From the NCBI RefSeq assembly GCF_003700275.1, contig NZ_RBRE01000070.1, forward strand, positions 45,897 to 109,896: a stretch of DNA of 64,000 bases, written 5' to 3'. Shown one piece after another: positions 35,857 to 44,603 of this stretch. This DNA is from Pseudomonas cichorii. GTDB taxonomy: Bacteria > Pseudomonadota > Gammaproteobacteria > Pseudomonadales > Pseudomonadaceae. Every line of letters starts with the position of its first letter. Positions within the stretch are counted from its first letter, which is position 1. The translations under genes were made by a program, and so were the position numbers. The notes under the pieces are model-generated. The model was not told where the DNA came from, searched no databases, and saw nothing but the letters and a program-made list of their open reading frames with translations.

Positions 35857-36072
35857 ATGAGAAGACTTAAGCGTGATCCGTTGGAAAGAGCATTTTTACG
35901 CGGATATCAGTACGGCGTTCAGGGAAAATCCCGTGAGCTTTGCCCTTTTACTCTACCGTCAGTACGCCAGGCATGGATCAATGGTTGGCGAGAAGGACGC
36001 GGCGACAACTGGGACGGTATGACCGGCACTGCGGGAATCCACAGACTCAACGAACTTCACGCGGTCGGATAA
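35857..36072 (+). CDS. rmf: ribosome modulation factor
   Basis: A 71-residue protein. It has the family beginning MRRLKRDPLERAFLRGYQYG, then CPFTLPSVRQAWINGWREGR. Rmf binds the 30S subunit in stationary phase and drives 70S ribosomes into inactive 100S dimers. The leader has tandem hairpins and the gene ends in a strong terminator. It stands between rlmL and pyrD. Confidence 0.96.
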   Translation: MRRLKRDPLERAFLRGYQYGVQGKSRELCPFTLPSVRQAWINGWREGRGDNWDGMTGTAGIHRLNELHAVG

Positions 36073-36159
36073 GGTAGTCTCCGGCCAGTCCATCAAACTT
36101 TCTACTGACTTTTACACCAATACCATGCACGCCCCATCCGGGCGGCGGGCTGCGGCCCA

Positions 36160-36187
36160 GGGGCTCCTTCAGGGAGCCCCTTTTTTT
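36160..36187 (+). terminator. rho-independent terminator of rmf
   Basis: GGGGCTCC, loop TTCAG, GGAGCCCC, then seven T. The T run is on the rmf side only. Confidence 0.92.
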
Positions 36188-36195
36188 GCCCTGAA

Positions 36196-37221
36196 TCAGC
36201 CGCGCGGCATCGCTGCAATCGCATCCACCGACTCACGGATCAGTGCCGGGCCCTTGTAGATGAACCCGGAATACACCTGCACCAGACTCGCACCGGCAGC
36301 AATCTTCTCCGCCGCGTGACGACCTTCGGTAATGCCACCGGCAGCAATGATCGGCATGCGCCCTGCCAGCTCGCCGGCCAGGATCCTGACGGTATGAGTG
36401 CTCTTTTCCCGAACCGGCGCGCCAGACAAGCCACCCGCTTCATCGGCATGCGGCAGGCCTTCGACACCTTCGCGGCTGAGCGTGGTATTGGTGGCGATCA
36501 CTGCATCCATTCCGGACTCGATCAGCGCAGTGGCGACCAGCACGGTTTCTTCATCGGTCATGTCCGGAGCGATCTTGATCGCCAGCGGCACACGCCGACC
36601 ATGCAACTGGGTCAGTTCCTGCTGGCGCAGGCTCAGCGCTTCGAGCAATTGCTTGAGCGAATCGCCGAATTGCAGACTGCGCAGGCCGGGCGTATTCGGC
36701 GAGCTGACGTTGACGGTGACATAACTGGCGTGGGCATAGACCTTGTCCAGGCAAATCAGGTAGTCATCGACGGCACGCTCGACAGGCGTATCGAAGTTCT
36801 TGCCAATGTTGATGCCCAGAATGCCCTTGTATTTCGCGGCCTGGACCCGGGAAACGAGATTGTCGACGCCCAGATTATTGAAGCCCATGCGATTGATGAT
36901 CGCCTCGGCATGCGGCAAGCGGAAAATGCGCGGCTTGGGGTTACCCGGTTGCGGACGCGGCGTCACGGTGCCGATCTCGACGAAACCGAAACCCAGCTGG
37001 GCGAAACCGTCGATGGCTGCACCGTTCTTGTCCAGGCCTGCCGCAAGCCCTACGGGATTCGGAAAATCCAGGCCCATGACGGTCACCGGCAACTGCGCAG
37101 GCGCCTTGCTCAACAGGCCGTTCAGCCCCAGCCGGCCACCGGCACCGATCAAGTCCAGCGACAGGTCGTGGGAGGTTTCCGGGGAAAGTTTGAAGAGTAA
37201 CTGGCGGGCCAGGTTATACAT
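36196..37221 (-). CDS. pyrD: dihydroorotate dehydrogenase (quinone)
   Basis: A 341-residue class 2 enzyme. It oxidises dihydroorotate to orotate in pyrimidine synthesis and passes electrons to membrane quinone. The N-terminal amphipathic helix is MYNLARQLLFKLSPETSHDLSL. FMN-barrel signatures are PNPVGLAAGLDKNG, GFGFVEIGTVTPRPQPGNPKPRIFRL (in part), VNVSSPNTPGLR with the catalytic Ser, and GGITEG. I start at MYNLAR (37221); a longer frame extends to 37551 without similarity. Confidence 0.96.
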   Translation of the reverse strand: MYNLARQLLFKLSPETSHDLSLDLIGAGGRLGLNGLLSKAPAQLPVTVMGLDFPNPVGLAAGLDKNGAAIDGFAQLGFGFVEIGTVTPRPQPGNPKPRIFRLPHAEAIINRMGFNNLGVDNLVSRVQAAKYKGILGINIGKNFDTPVERAVDDYLICLDKVYAHASYVTVNVSSPNTPGLRSLQFGDSLKQLLEALSLRQQELTQLHGRRVPLAIKIAPDMTDEETVLVATALIESGMDAVIATNTTLSREGVEGLPHADEAGGLSGAPVREKSTHTVRILAGELAGRMPIIAAGGITEGRHAAEKIAAGASLVQVYSGFIYKGPALIRESVDAIAAMPRG

Positions 37222-37326
37222 GGGCGGGCAAGACTCGTTGGAAGCTGGATTCAGGGCGCAGATTATAGACATGTGCAGCCCGGCATGCGAGGCAAGCTTG
37301 CATTTCGTGCGCCTGCGCCCTTGATC

Positions 37327-37354
37327 TGTGCATGGCGCTTCATGGCAGTGCACA
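37327..37354. promoter_or_regulatory. inverted repeat upstream of the sigma-54 promoter
   Basis: TGTGCA and TGCACA enclose 16 bases containing TGGCGC and TGGCAG. It lies about 65 bases upstream of the -24 element, where NtrC enhancer sites are usual, but it is not a clean match to the NtrC consensus. Confidence 0.35.
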
Positions 37355-37404
37355 AAGCTTGTCGACTTGAACCCCGTAGCCCAGCAAACAGGTCGATTGC
37401 CGAC

Positions 37405-37421
37405 TTGGCACAGGCACTGCA
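37405..37421 (+). promoter_or_regulatory. sigma-54 promoter of the nitrate assimilation operon
   Basis: TTGGCACAGGCACTGCA keeps the -24 GG (37407-37408) and -12 GC (37419-37420) with the required 10 bases between. The predicted transcript start is near 37432, just before the leader hairpins. This agrees with NtrC/RpoN control of nitrate assimilation. Confidence 0.8.
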
Positions 37422-37449
37422 TTAACTCCTGCAAGCAATTCACAAGGCT

Positions 37450-37538
37450 GCAGCCCTCAACGACGAGAGCTGCACTTCCCGAACGAACGGGATCGGACAA
37501 AGGCGTCCTCGTCAGGCAACTGGCGGGACGCCTTTTTT
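37450..37538 (+). promoter_or_regulatory. ANTAR-type (NasR/NasT) antitermination leader
   Basis: Two adjacent stem-loops carry six-base loops. The first (37450-37473) has loop AACGAC and the second (37477-37492) has loop AACGAA. Both have A at position 1 and G at position 4, the ANTAR RNA rule. A terminator follows (stem 37500-37508 with 37526-37534, then six T). An ANTAR protein (NasR or NasT, not in the window) would free the transcript when nitrate or nitrite is present. Confidence 0.88.
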
Positions 37539-37590
37539 GTTTGCGCAGCATTTATATCGAGCACGACCCGGTCGTTCACTCGGAGGCAAG

Positions 37591-38820
37591 ATGGCAAAAC
37601 TCAAACTGGTGATGATCGGCAACGGCATGGCCGGGGTACGCACCCTTGAAGAGCTGCTGAAGCTGAACGAAGAACTCTACGAAATCACCGTGTTCGGCGC
37701 CGAACCGCACCCCAACTACAACCGGATCATGCTTTCCCCGGTGCTGGCTGGCGAGCAGACCTTCGACGATATCGTGCTCAACGGCCTGGACTGGTATCAG
37801 CAACACGACATCCAGTTGCTGCTCAACCGCCGAGTGGTGAAGATCGACCGCTCAAGGCGCATCGTCACCGCCGACGATGGCACTCAGGCGCATTACGACC
37901 GGCTGTTGATTGCCACCGGCTCACGCCCTTTCGTGCTGCCGGTTCCCGGCAACACCCTCAAGGGTGTGATCGGCTATCGCGACATTGCCGACACGCAACT
38001 GATGATCGACACGGCAGTCACCCACAGACGTGCTGTGGTCATCGGCGGTGGCCTGCTGGGACTGGAAGCCGCCAATGGCCTCACGCTGCGCGGCATGGAC
38101 GTAACAGTGATCCACAACGGCCAATCGCTGCTGGAGCGGCAACTGGACAGAACCAGCGGCCAGATGCTGCAAGCAGCACTGGAGCAGCGCGGCCTGAAAT
38201 TTCGCCTCAACGAACAGACCGAAGCCTTTCTGGGCGATGAGCAGGGCCAGGTCAAAGCCGTGCAGTTCAAGAGTGGCGTGACAATAAACGCCGATCTGGT
38301 GGTCATGGCCGCTGGCATCCGGCCCAATATCGAACTGGCAATGCAGTCGGGCCTGCCCTGCAACCGCGGCATTCTGGTCAACGACACGCTGCAAACCTAC
38401 GATCCGCGAGTGTATGCCATCGGTGAATGCGCCAGCCATCGCGGTATCGCCTATGGCCTGGTCGCCCCGCTGTTCGAGCAGGCCCGGGTCTGTGCCAATC
38501 ACCTCGCACAACTGGGGTTTGCCCGCTATCCGGGCTCTGTGACCTCGACCAAGCTTAAGGTCACCGGCATCGACCTGTTCTCGGCCGGCGATTTTCTCGG
38601 CGCTGAAGGCACCGAAAGCATCACCCTTTGCGACCCGTTCAGCGGCGTCTACAAGAAACTGGTGATCAAGAATGATGTACTGGTCGGCGCCTGTCTGTAT
38701 GGCGATACCGCCGATGGTAACTGGTACTTGCAGCAGATCCGGGAAAACCGGCAGATCGGCACTCTTCGCAACCACCTGATGTTTGGCGAGCAGACCACGG
38801 ACGAGGCGGCATGCGCATGA
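37591..38820 (+). CDS. assimilatory nitrate reductase electron-transfer (FAD) subunit
   Basis: A 409-residue FAD/NAD(P)-dependent oxidoreductase. The FAD motif is MIGNGMAGVRTLEELL (about 8-23), the NAD motif VVIGGGLLGLEAANGL (about 152-167), and YAIGECASHRG is the second FAD site. It resembles the N-terminal part of NirB but has no sirohaem or Fe-S domains. It therefore matches the small subunit called NasC in Klebsiella and NasB in Bacillus, which feeds NADH electrons to NasA. GGAGG stands five bases before the ATG at 37591. It overlaps nasA. It is controlled by the sigma-54 promoter and antitermination leader upstream. Confidence 0.87.
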   Translation: MAKLKLVMIGNGMAGVRTLEELLKLNEELYEITVFGAEPHPNYNRIMLSPVLAGEQTFDDIVLNGLDWYQQHDIQLLLNRRVVKIDRSRRIVTADDGTQAHYDRLLIATGSRPFVLPVPGNTLKGVIGYRDIADTQLMIDTAVTHRRAVVIGGGLLGLEAANGLTLRGMDVTVIHNGQSLLERQLDRTSGQMLQAALEQRGLKFRLNEQTEAFLGDEQGQVKAVQFKSGVTINADLVVMAAGIRPNIELAMQSGLPCNRGILVNDTLQTYDPRVYAIGECASHRGIAYGLVAPLFEQARVCANHLAQLGFARYPGSVTSTKLKVTGIDLFSAGDFLGAEGTESITLCDPFSGVYKKLVIKNDVLVGACLYGDTADGNWYLQQIRENRQIGTLRNHLMFGEQTTDEAACA

Positions 38821-41534
38821 CGGAAGTCCCGGCACACAACACACAAATCACTGCATCCACCTGCTGCTATTGCGGCGTTGGCTGCGGCGTCCTGATCGAA
38901 CATGACGGGCAGAACATTCTTGGCGTCAGTGGCGATCCGCAGCATCCGGCCAACTTCGGCAAGCTATGCAGCAAAGGTTCAAGCCTGCACCTGACCGGCG
39001 ACCTGGCAGCACGGGCACTTTACCCGGAACTGCGCCTGAGCAAGGGCCTGGCACGCAGTACCACCGACTGGGATACCGCGCTGGAGCATGCCGCCAACCA
39101 GTTTGCCGAAACCATCAAGGAGCACGGCCCAGACAGCGTGGCCTTCTACATTTCGGGACAACTGCTGACCGAGGACTATTACGCCTTCAACAAACTGGCC
39201 CGCGCCTTGGTGGGCACCAATAACATCGACAGCAATTCCCGGCTGTGCATGTCGTCGGCAGTGGTGGGCTACAAACGCAGCCTCGGTGCCGATGCGCCGC
39301 CGTGCAACTACGAAGACATTGAGCTGAGCGATTGCGTGATGATCGTCGGCAGCAACATGGCTTACGCTCATCCGGTGCTGTTCCGTCGCCTGGAAGAAGC
39401 CAGGAGCCGTCGCCCCGAGATGAAAATCATCGTCATCGACCCGCGACGGACAGACACCTGCGAACTGGCGGATCTGCACCTGGCCATTGAACCGGGAACC
39501 GACGTTGCGCTGTTTCATGGCCTGCTGCATTTACTGATCCGCGACGGCCTGACGGATCAAGGCTTCATCGAAGCGCACACCCAGGGTTATGCCGAACTGG
39601 AAAACCTGCTGCGTGATTACCCGCCCGAGAGCGTCGCCCGGACTTGCGGCATTCCGGTCGAGCAACTGCAAGCCTGCGCCCAATGGATCGGCCAGAGTCC
39701 CGGTTTCCTGTCGTTGTGGTGCATGGGCCTGAACCAGTCTACGGCCGGCAGCGCCAAGAACAGTGCGCTGATCAACCTGCATCTGGCCACCGGCCAGATC
39801 GGTCGCCCCGGCGCTGGCCCCTTCTCCCTCACCGGCCAGCCAAATGCCATGGGCGGTCGCGAAACAGGCAGCCTGTCCAATCTGCTGCCTGGCCATCGGG
39901 AAGCAGGCAATGCCCAGCATCGTGCCGAGGTCGCGGAGTATTGGGGCGTCGACACGCTCCCGGCAAGCAGCGGCCTGCCAGCCATCGAACTGTTCGAGCA
40001 ACTGCAGAGCGGCAAGATCAAGGCACTCTGGATCGCCTGTACCAACCCGGCACAGTCGCTGCCCGACCAGCAGAGAGTCCGCGAAGCGTTGAACACCTGC
40101 CCGTTCGTGGTGCTTCAAGAAGCCTTCCAGACCACCGAAACCGCACGCTTCGCCGACCTGTTGCTGCCGGCCGCCAGTTGGGGCGAAAAGGAAGGCACGG
40201 TCACCAATTCCGAGCGACGCCTGTCCAACGTGCGCAAGGCCATTCCGGCTCCCGGTCAGGCGCGCCCCGACTGGGCGATCACGGTAGATTTTGCACAACG
40301 CCTGCAGCGCAGGCTGCAACCTGACGCACCGGCCCTCTTCGACTTCACCAGCCCGCGCCAGTTGTTCGATGAATATAAAGGTCTGACTCAGGGACGCGAT
40401 CTGGACATGTCCGGCATCGACCGCGAGCTGCTCGACCGTTGCGGCCCGCAACAATGGCCGTTTCCCACAGGCGCCAGCGCGGGCACCGCACGCTTGTATG
40501 CCGATGGCATATTTCCCACCGCCTCAGGCAGGGCGCAGTTTGTCTGCGATAGCTACGTTGCTGCCAAAGAACTGCGCGATGAGTATTATCCCCTGACCCT
40601 GAATACCGGGCGACTGCGCGATCAATGGCACGGCATGAGCCGCACCGGCACTGCGGCACGCCTGTTCGGGCATGTCAGCGAGGCACTGTTGGGGCTGCAT
40701 CCGGAAGACATGAGCCACTACGACTTGCAGTCAGGCGATCTGGTTCACCTGCAAAGCCGGCGTGGCGAACTGATCGTCGCCGTCAACAGCGACGATAGCC
40801 TTCGGCCTGGCCAGGCATTCCTGCCCATGCATTGGGGCGACCGGTTTCTCAAGGGCGGCATCAATGTGCTGACCCAACCGGCATTCGACCCCATTTCCAA
40901 ACAGCCGGAACTCAAGCATTCCGGGGTTCGCATTGAAAAGGCCCATCTGCCCTGGCAGTTTTTCGCCCTGATCGAAGGTGACGTGCAAACTCACCTGACA
41001 GCCTTGCGCCCGCTGTGCGAAGCATTTACCTATGTCAGCCTGGGACTGGTCGGCCGCGAGCGCCCTGCGCTGGTTATACGCGCAGCCCATGCCGAGGCAC
41101 CGGAGCAATCGCTGCTGCAAGAGCTTGATCGGCTACTGGGGCTGGATGAAGGACCGGTCATGGCCTATGACGACCCCAAGCGCGCCATCGGCAAACGAAT
41201 TCGTCTCGACAATGGACGCATCACCGCGCTGCGGCTGGCCGGTGAAACCCTGGCCCAGCACTGGCTACAGAATCTATGGCTGCAGGATCGGGTCGACGAA
41301 CAATTGCGCCGCTGGATGCTGGCGCCAATCAGCGCCGAACCGGGTAAAGGCGCGACTCAACGCGACAGGATTCTGTGCAACTGCAAGAACGTCAGCCAGA
41401 GCGCAATTAACAAGGCAATCGACTGTGGCCTGGACCTGAATCAACTGAAAGCCCAACTGGGCTGCGGAACCCAGTGCGGTTCCTGCGTACCGGAAATCAA
41501 AAGACTGATCAACGCGGTCGTATTGACGGATTGA
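38811..41534 (+). CDS. nasA: assimilatory nitrate reductase catalytic subunit
   Basis: A 907-residue cytoplasmic molybdoenzyme that reduces nitrate to nitrite. The N-terminal [4Fe-4S] site is CCYCGVGCG...CSKG. The Mo-bis-MGD domains follow, with the likely Mo-ligand Cys in SRLCMSSAVVGYKRS. The C-terminal BFD-like [2Fe-2S] domain has CNCKNVSQ and CGTQCGSC. No Tat signal is present, which separates it from periplasmic NapA. ATG codons at 38811 and 38817 both overlap the previous stop; the second makes ATGA. The operon ends at a bidirectional terminator, and nirBD is not in the window. Confidence 0.95.
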   Translation: MRMTEVPAHNTQITASTCCYCGVGCGVLIEHDGQNILGVSGDPQHPANFGKLCSKGSSLHLTGDLAARALYPELRLSKGLARSTTDWDTALEHAANQFAETIKEHGPDSVAFYISGQLLTEDYYAFNKLARALVGTNNIDSNSRLCMSSAVVGYKRSLGADAPPCNYEDIELSDCVMIVGSNMAYAHPVLFRRLEEARSRRPEMKIIVIDPRRTDTCELADLHLAIEPGTDVALFHGLLHLLIRDGLTDQGFIEAHTQGYAELENLLRDYPPESVARTCGIPVEQLQACAQWIGQSPGFLSLWCMGLNQSTAGSAKNSALINLHLATGQIGRPGAGPFSLTGQPNAMGGRETGSLSNLLPGHREAGNAQHRAEVAEYWGVDTLPASSGLPAIELFEQLQSGKIKALWIACTNPAQSLPDQQRVREALNTCPFVVLQEAFQTTETARFADLLLPAASWGEKEGTVTNSERRLSNVRKAIPAPGQARPDWAITVDFAQRLQRRLQPDAPALFDFTSPRQLFDEYKGLTQGRDLDMSGIDRELLDRCGPQQWPFPTGASAGTARLYADGIFPTASGRAQFVCDSYVAAKELRDEYYPLTLNTGRLRDQWHGMSRTGTAARLFGHVSEALLGLHPEDMSHYDLQSGDLVHLQSRRGELIVAVNSDDSLRPGQAFLPMHWGDRFLKGGINVLTQPAFDPISKQPELKHSGVRIEKAHLPWQFFALIEGDVQTHLTALRPLCEAFTYVSLGLVGRERPALVIRAAHAEAPEQSLLQELDRLLGLDEGPVMAYDDPKRAIGKRIRLDNGRITALRLAGETLAQHWLQNLWLQDRVDEQLRRWMLAPISAEPGKGATQRDRILCNCKNVSQSAINKAIDCGLDLNQLKAQLGCGTQCGSCVPEIKRLINAVVLTD

Positions 41535-41584
41535 GTCGCGACTGTCGGTATAAATAAATAGCGACTCATTAAATCGCAGACAAA

Positions 41585-41612
41585 GAAAAGCCCGGCCTGA
41601 GCCGGGCTTTTC
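41585..41612. terminator. bidirectional terminator nasA / oprF
   Basis: GAAAAGCCCGGC, loop CTGA, GCCGGGCTTTTC. A and T runs on both sides of the stem fit termination of nasA and of the convergent oprF. Confidence 0.88.
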
Positions 41613-41628
41613 AGTTAAAGCGGGCTAA

Positions 41629-42666
41629 TTACTTAGCTTGGGCTTCAACTTCTGCTTCTACGCGACGGTTTACTGCGCGGCCAGCTTCAGTTGCGTTGTC
41701 AGCAACTGGACGGGTTTCGCCGTAACCAACCGAGTTTACGCGGTTAGCGCCAACACCGTACTGGTTGACCAGAACTTGTTTAACGGCGCTTGCGCGACGC
41801 TCGGACAGTTTCTGGTTGTAAGCGTCAGGACCGACGGAGTCAGTGTGACCTTCAACAGTGGTGGTGGTTTGTGGGTACTGTTGCATGAAGTCAGCGAGGT
41901 TCTTGATGTCGCCGTAGCTGTTAGGCTTGACCACAGCTTTGTCGAAGTCGAACTTCACGTCCAGCTCAACACGAACCACTTCAGCAACTGCCGGGCAGCC
42001 ATCAGCGTCAACAGTTACGTTGGCTGGGGTGTTAGGGCACTTGTCGACGTTGTCGCACACGCCGTCGTTGTCGCTGTCGGAGCACACTTCAGCAACTGGA
42101 GCAACAGGAGCTGCTTCAACTTTCTTGCTGCCGCCACCGAAGTTCACACCGATACCAACGCTAGGAGCCCACTCGGTCTCGCCCTGGTCGATGTTGTACT
42201 GAGCTTCAACGCCAGCACGGGCATAGAAGTTGTCGGTGAAGTACAGCTTGGCACCGCCGCCAACGTTGGCGAAGGTGGAACCGTTACGACCACCGCGGCC
42301 ATTCTGACCGATGCTCTGATCGGAGAAACCAGCCGAGACGTAAGGACGCAGCATGTCGCCTGGAGCGTTGAAGTGGTACAGAGCGTCCAGAGCAGTGTTG
42401 GAGCCCTTGATGTTCTTGCCATCATCGCTACGAGCGTTGTGGACTTCGTCGTAGCCCAGACGCAGTTCAACGTCGTCGGTCAGGAAGTAACCGATCGAGC
42501 CACCGAACAGGTTGCCGTCGTTTTTGAAGTCACGAGAGCTGTCGAAGTATTGCTTCTTGGCGAAGCCCTCGATCTCGACTGCGCCTTGGCCTTGTGCCAG
42601 CACGCCGAACGAAGTCGCGGCAACGATAGTACCAATGGCCAAGCCCAAGGTGTTTTTCAGTTTCAT
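41629..42666 (-). CDS. oprF: major outer-membrane porin OprF
   Basis: A 345-residue OmpA-type porin with signal peptide MKLKNTLGLAIGTIVAATSFGVLAQ. It has an N-terminal eight-strand barrel (about 27-185) and a linker with four cysteines in VCSDSDNDGVCDNVDKCPN and DGCP. The C-terminal peptidoglycan-binding OmpA domain (about 230-340) has VEGHTDSVG and SERRASAVK. It anchors the outer membrane and forms a slow channel. Codon use is that of a highly expressed gene. It lies 108 bp downstream of sigX on the same strand, the usual arrangement where SigX supports its transcription. Confidence 0.98.
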   Translation of the reverse strand: MKLKNTLGLAIGTIVAATSFGVLAQGQGAVEIEGFAKKQYFDSSRDFKNDGNLFGGSIGYFLTDDVELRLGYDEVHNARSDDGKNIKGSNTALDALYHFNAPGDMLRPYVSAGFSDQSIGQNGRGGRNGSTFANVGGGAKLYFTDNFYARAGVEAQYNIDQGETEWAPSVGIGVNFGGGSKKVEAAPVAPVAEVCSDSDNDGVCDNVDKCPNTPANVTVDADGCPAVAEVVRVELDVKFDFDKAVVKPNSYGDIKNLADFMQQYPQTTTTVEGHTDSVGPDAYNQKLSERRASAVKQVLVNQYGVGANRVNSVGYGETRPVADNATEAGRAVNRRVEAEVEAQAK

Positions 42667-42774
42667 CCGTTAAATCCCCATCTGGTGATTGTAAAGCAGC
42701 CCCCTTGAAAAGCGGGGCAATTCGTCGGCAAGTCTAGCAGACCCTGCCAGTTCGTTAGAGATATTTGCTCCGAG

Positions 42775-43365
42775 TTAAGTTTCGGTGATGCCAGCAAATT
42801 TCTCACGTAATTTATCCAAAGCCCGCTTATAACGCATTTTCGTTGCGCTTAAGCCCATGTGCATGATGTCTGCGATCTCCTGGAACTCAAGCTCTGCGAC
42901 AAAACGCAGCACCAGAATCTCCCGATCGATCGGGTTCACATGCACAAGCCAGCGATCAAGCCCGCCCCTTTCTTCAGGTTTTGGCGTCTTTTCTTCAGAC
43001 GCTTCCTCAAGCGGGTCCAGACTCAAAGCGTCCATCAAGCGACGCTTACGCCGTTCCTTTCTGTACTGAGTGATGCACTCGTTGTAGGTGATGCTGTAAA
43101 GCCAGGTTTTGAATTTCGATTTACCCTCGAAATTCTTCAATCCATACAAGACCTTAAGCATCACTTCCTGACAGACATCATCAGCATCGCGATCGTTCCC
43201 TAAATAACGTGCACAGACGTTAAAAAGTGTTCTCTGGTAACGACGCATTAACTCTTCGTAGGCCCGCGTCACGTGAAAAAGCTCGACGTGGGCGCGCGCG
43301 ACCAGCTCCTCATCTGAGAGCTCGCGTGGGTCATAGCGCGTCGAAAGCGGTAAGGGTTTATTCAA
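42775..43365 (-). CDS. sigX: ECF sigma factor SigX
   Basis: A 196-residue extracytoplasmic-function sigma factor. Region 2 includes DRDADDVCQEVMLKVLYGLKN and KFKTWLYSITYNECI. Region 4 includes FQEIADIMHMGLSATKMRYKRALDKLRE. In Pseudomonas it senses envelope state through CmpX and drives oprF and fatty-acid genes. The start that fits the family (MNKPLPLS) is a TTG at 43365. A five-codon reading frame (ATG 43375, peptide MTRFE) ends four bases inside the gene and may couple translation. No strong ribosome site is visible. Confidence 0.95.
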   Translation of the reverse strand: MNKPLPLSTRYDPRELSDEELVARAHVELFHVTRAYEELMRRYQRTLFNVCARYLGNDRDADDVCQEVMLKVLYGLKNFEGKSKFKTWLYSITYNECITQYRKERRKRRLMDALSLDPLEEASEEKTPKPEERGGLDRWLVHVNPIDREILVLRFVAELEFQEIADIMHMGLSATKMRYKRALDKLREKFAGITET

Positions 43366-43451
43366 AACGAGTCATGCCGACGGTCAGGTCAATGTCAGCC
43401 ACTGCCCGGATTCCGGCATATTGTGGCGGCATAGCTTAACAGGTTCACTGC

Positions 43452-44276
43452 CTAACGGCTGCTTACTGTTTGTTCGAGAAGAATTTTGTTGGAGAAAGAA
43501 ACCAACTCACCCTCGTCCGTCAGCAGTGTAGTCTTGACCGTACCGATTTCCTCGATCTGCCCCTCTATCTCGCCAACCTGCAAGTGCTGGCCGACCTGAT
43601 AAAGCTCTCGAACATAAATCCCGGCCAGAATCTGACCGGCGATTTCACGACTTCCCAGCCCCAGCGCCAGCGCCACAGCCAGACCAACGGTCAGCAGGCC
43701 GATCACAATAACGTGATTGAGCAGGTCGGTCTTGACCTCCAGCTGGCTGATCGCGACGGAAATACTGATGATGATGACCAGCCCCTGGGCAATTCGACCC
43801 AGGCCCTGCGCATAATCGACACCCACGCCCTCTGCGGCGCCACGCACCAGCCCGTTGACCAGTTGCGCCAGCAGCACGCCGACCAGCAGCACCAGTGCCG
43901 CACCGAACACCTTCGGCAGATACAGCGCCAGCATGTCCAGGGTCGCCGAAACGCGCTGCAGGCCCAGGGACTCGGCGGCGGAAACCAGGAAGATCAACAG
44001 CACGAACCAGTAGACGATCTTGCCGATCAAGGTGGAAATCGGCACTTTCACGCCGGCACGGCTGATCAGCTTGGTCAGCCCGGTGCCGCCCATCAGGCGA
44101 TCGAGGCCAAGCTTGGCCAGCAGTTTCGATAACAGCGCGTCGAGCAGCTTGGCGACCACGAAACCCAGCAGCACCACCACAAGGGCGCCGAACAGGTTGG
44201 GGATGAAGCTTGCGACTTTGGTCCACAATGCAGTCATTGCAGCAACCAGACTCTGGGTCCAGAGATCCAATTCCAT
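43452..44276 (-). CDS. cmpX: CmpX, MscS-like cytoplasmic-membrane protein
   Basis: A 274-residue inner-membrane protein with four or five hydrophobic helices. Glycine-rich stretches (FGALVVVLLGFVVAKLL and ALALGLGSREIAGQILAG) and a short C-terminal beta domain (VGEIEGQIEEIGTVKTTL) resemble small mechanosensitive channels. In P. aeruginosa the product modulates SigX activity in response to envelope stress. I start at ATG 44276 (MELDLW), 2 bp after the crfX stop; a TTG two codons earlier would overlap crfX. It precedes sigX by 86 bp. Confidence 0.93.
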   Translation of the reverse strand: MELDLWTQSLVAAMTALWTKVASFIPNLFGALVVVLLGFVVAKLLDALLSKLLAKLGLDRLMGGTGLTKLISRAGVKVPISTLIGKIVYWFVLLIFLVSAAESLGLQRVSATLDMLALYLPKVFGAALVLLVGVLLAQLVNGLVRGAAEGVGVDYAQGLGRIAQGLVIIISISVAISQLEVKTDLLNHVIVIGLLTVGLAVALALGLGSREIAGQILAGIYVRELYQVGQHLQVGEIEGQIEEIGTVKTTLLTDEGELVSFSNKILLEQTVSSR

Positions 44277-44278
44277 GT

Positions 44279-44527
44279 TCAATCAGCCTTATCGACAGGG
44301 CGAGCAGTAGGTTGTGGGCGACGGGACACAGGTGAAACGTGCGCAGAACCGTTATTGAGGGCAATCATCATTGTCTGGGCCCAACGGCCAAGCAGACCGA
44401 ACAGCACACCGGCACCCACCTGACGGTTGGCGGTTTTCAGGACACGGCCCAGGCAGGCATCGTCATCCCGGCTGGAGGATGACGATTTGAGCATGTCACG
44501 CAAAGATTCTTCAAAGGGATCGTGCAT
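44279..44527 (-). CDS. crfX: CrfX, small conserved protein of the sigX locus
   Basis: An 82-residue protein that starts MHDPFEESLRDMLKSSSSS. A central hydrophobic segment (VGAGVLFGLLGRWAQTMMIAL, written here in part) could associate with the membrane. The C-terminus is proline- and arginine-rich. GAGGT stands five bases before the ATG at 44527. Position between cmaX and cmpX identifies it. Molecular function is unknown. Confidence 0.85.
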   Translation of the reverse strand: MHDPFEESLRDMLKSSSSSRDDDACLGRVLKTANRQVGAGVLFGLLGRWAQTMMIALNNGSAHVSPVSRRPQPTARPVDKAD

Positions 44528-44603
44528 CAGGCACCTCACGCAATGTCAGTGAGAGACGAGGCCCGTTTCGGGCAAGTCACAAATGCCATTGAATATTTAT
44601 CCG

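Noticed and set aside
41638..42708. Plus-strand open frame of 356 codons
   Set aside because: Antisense to oprF. The biased codon use of a highly expressed gene removes stops on the other strand.
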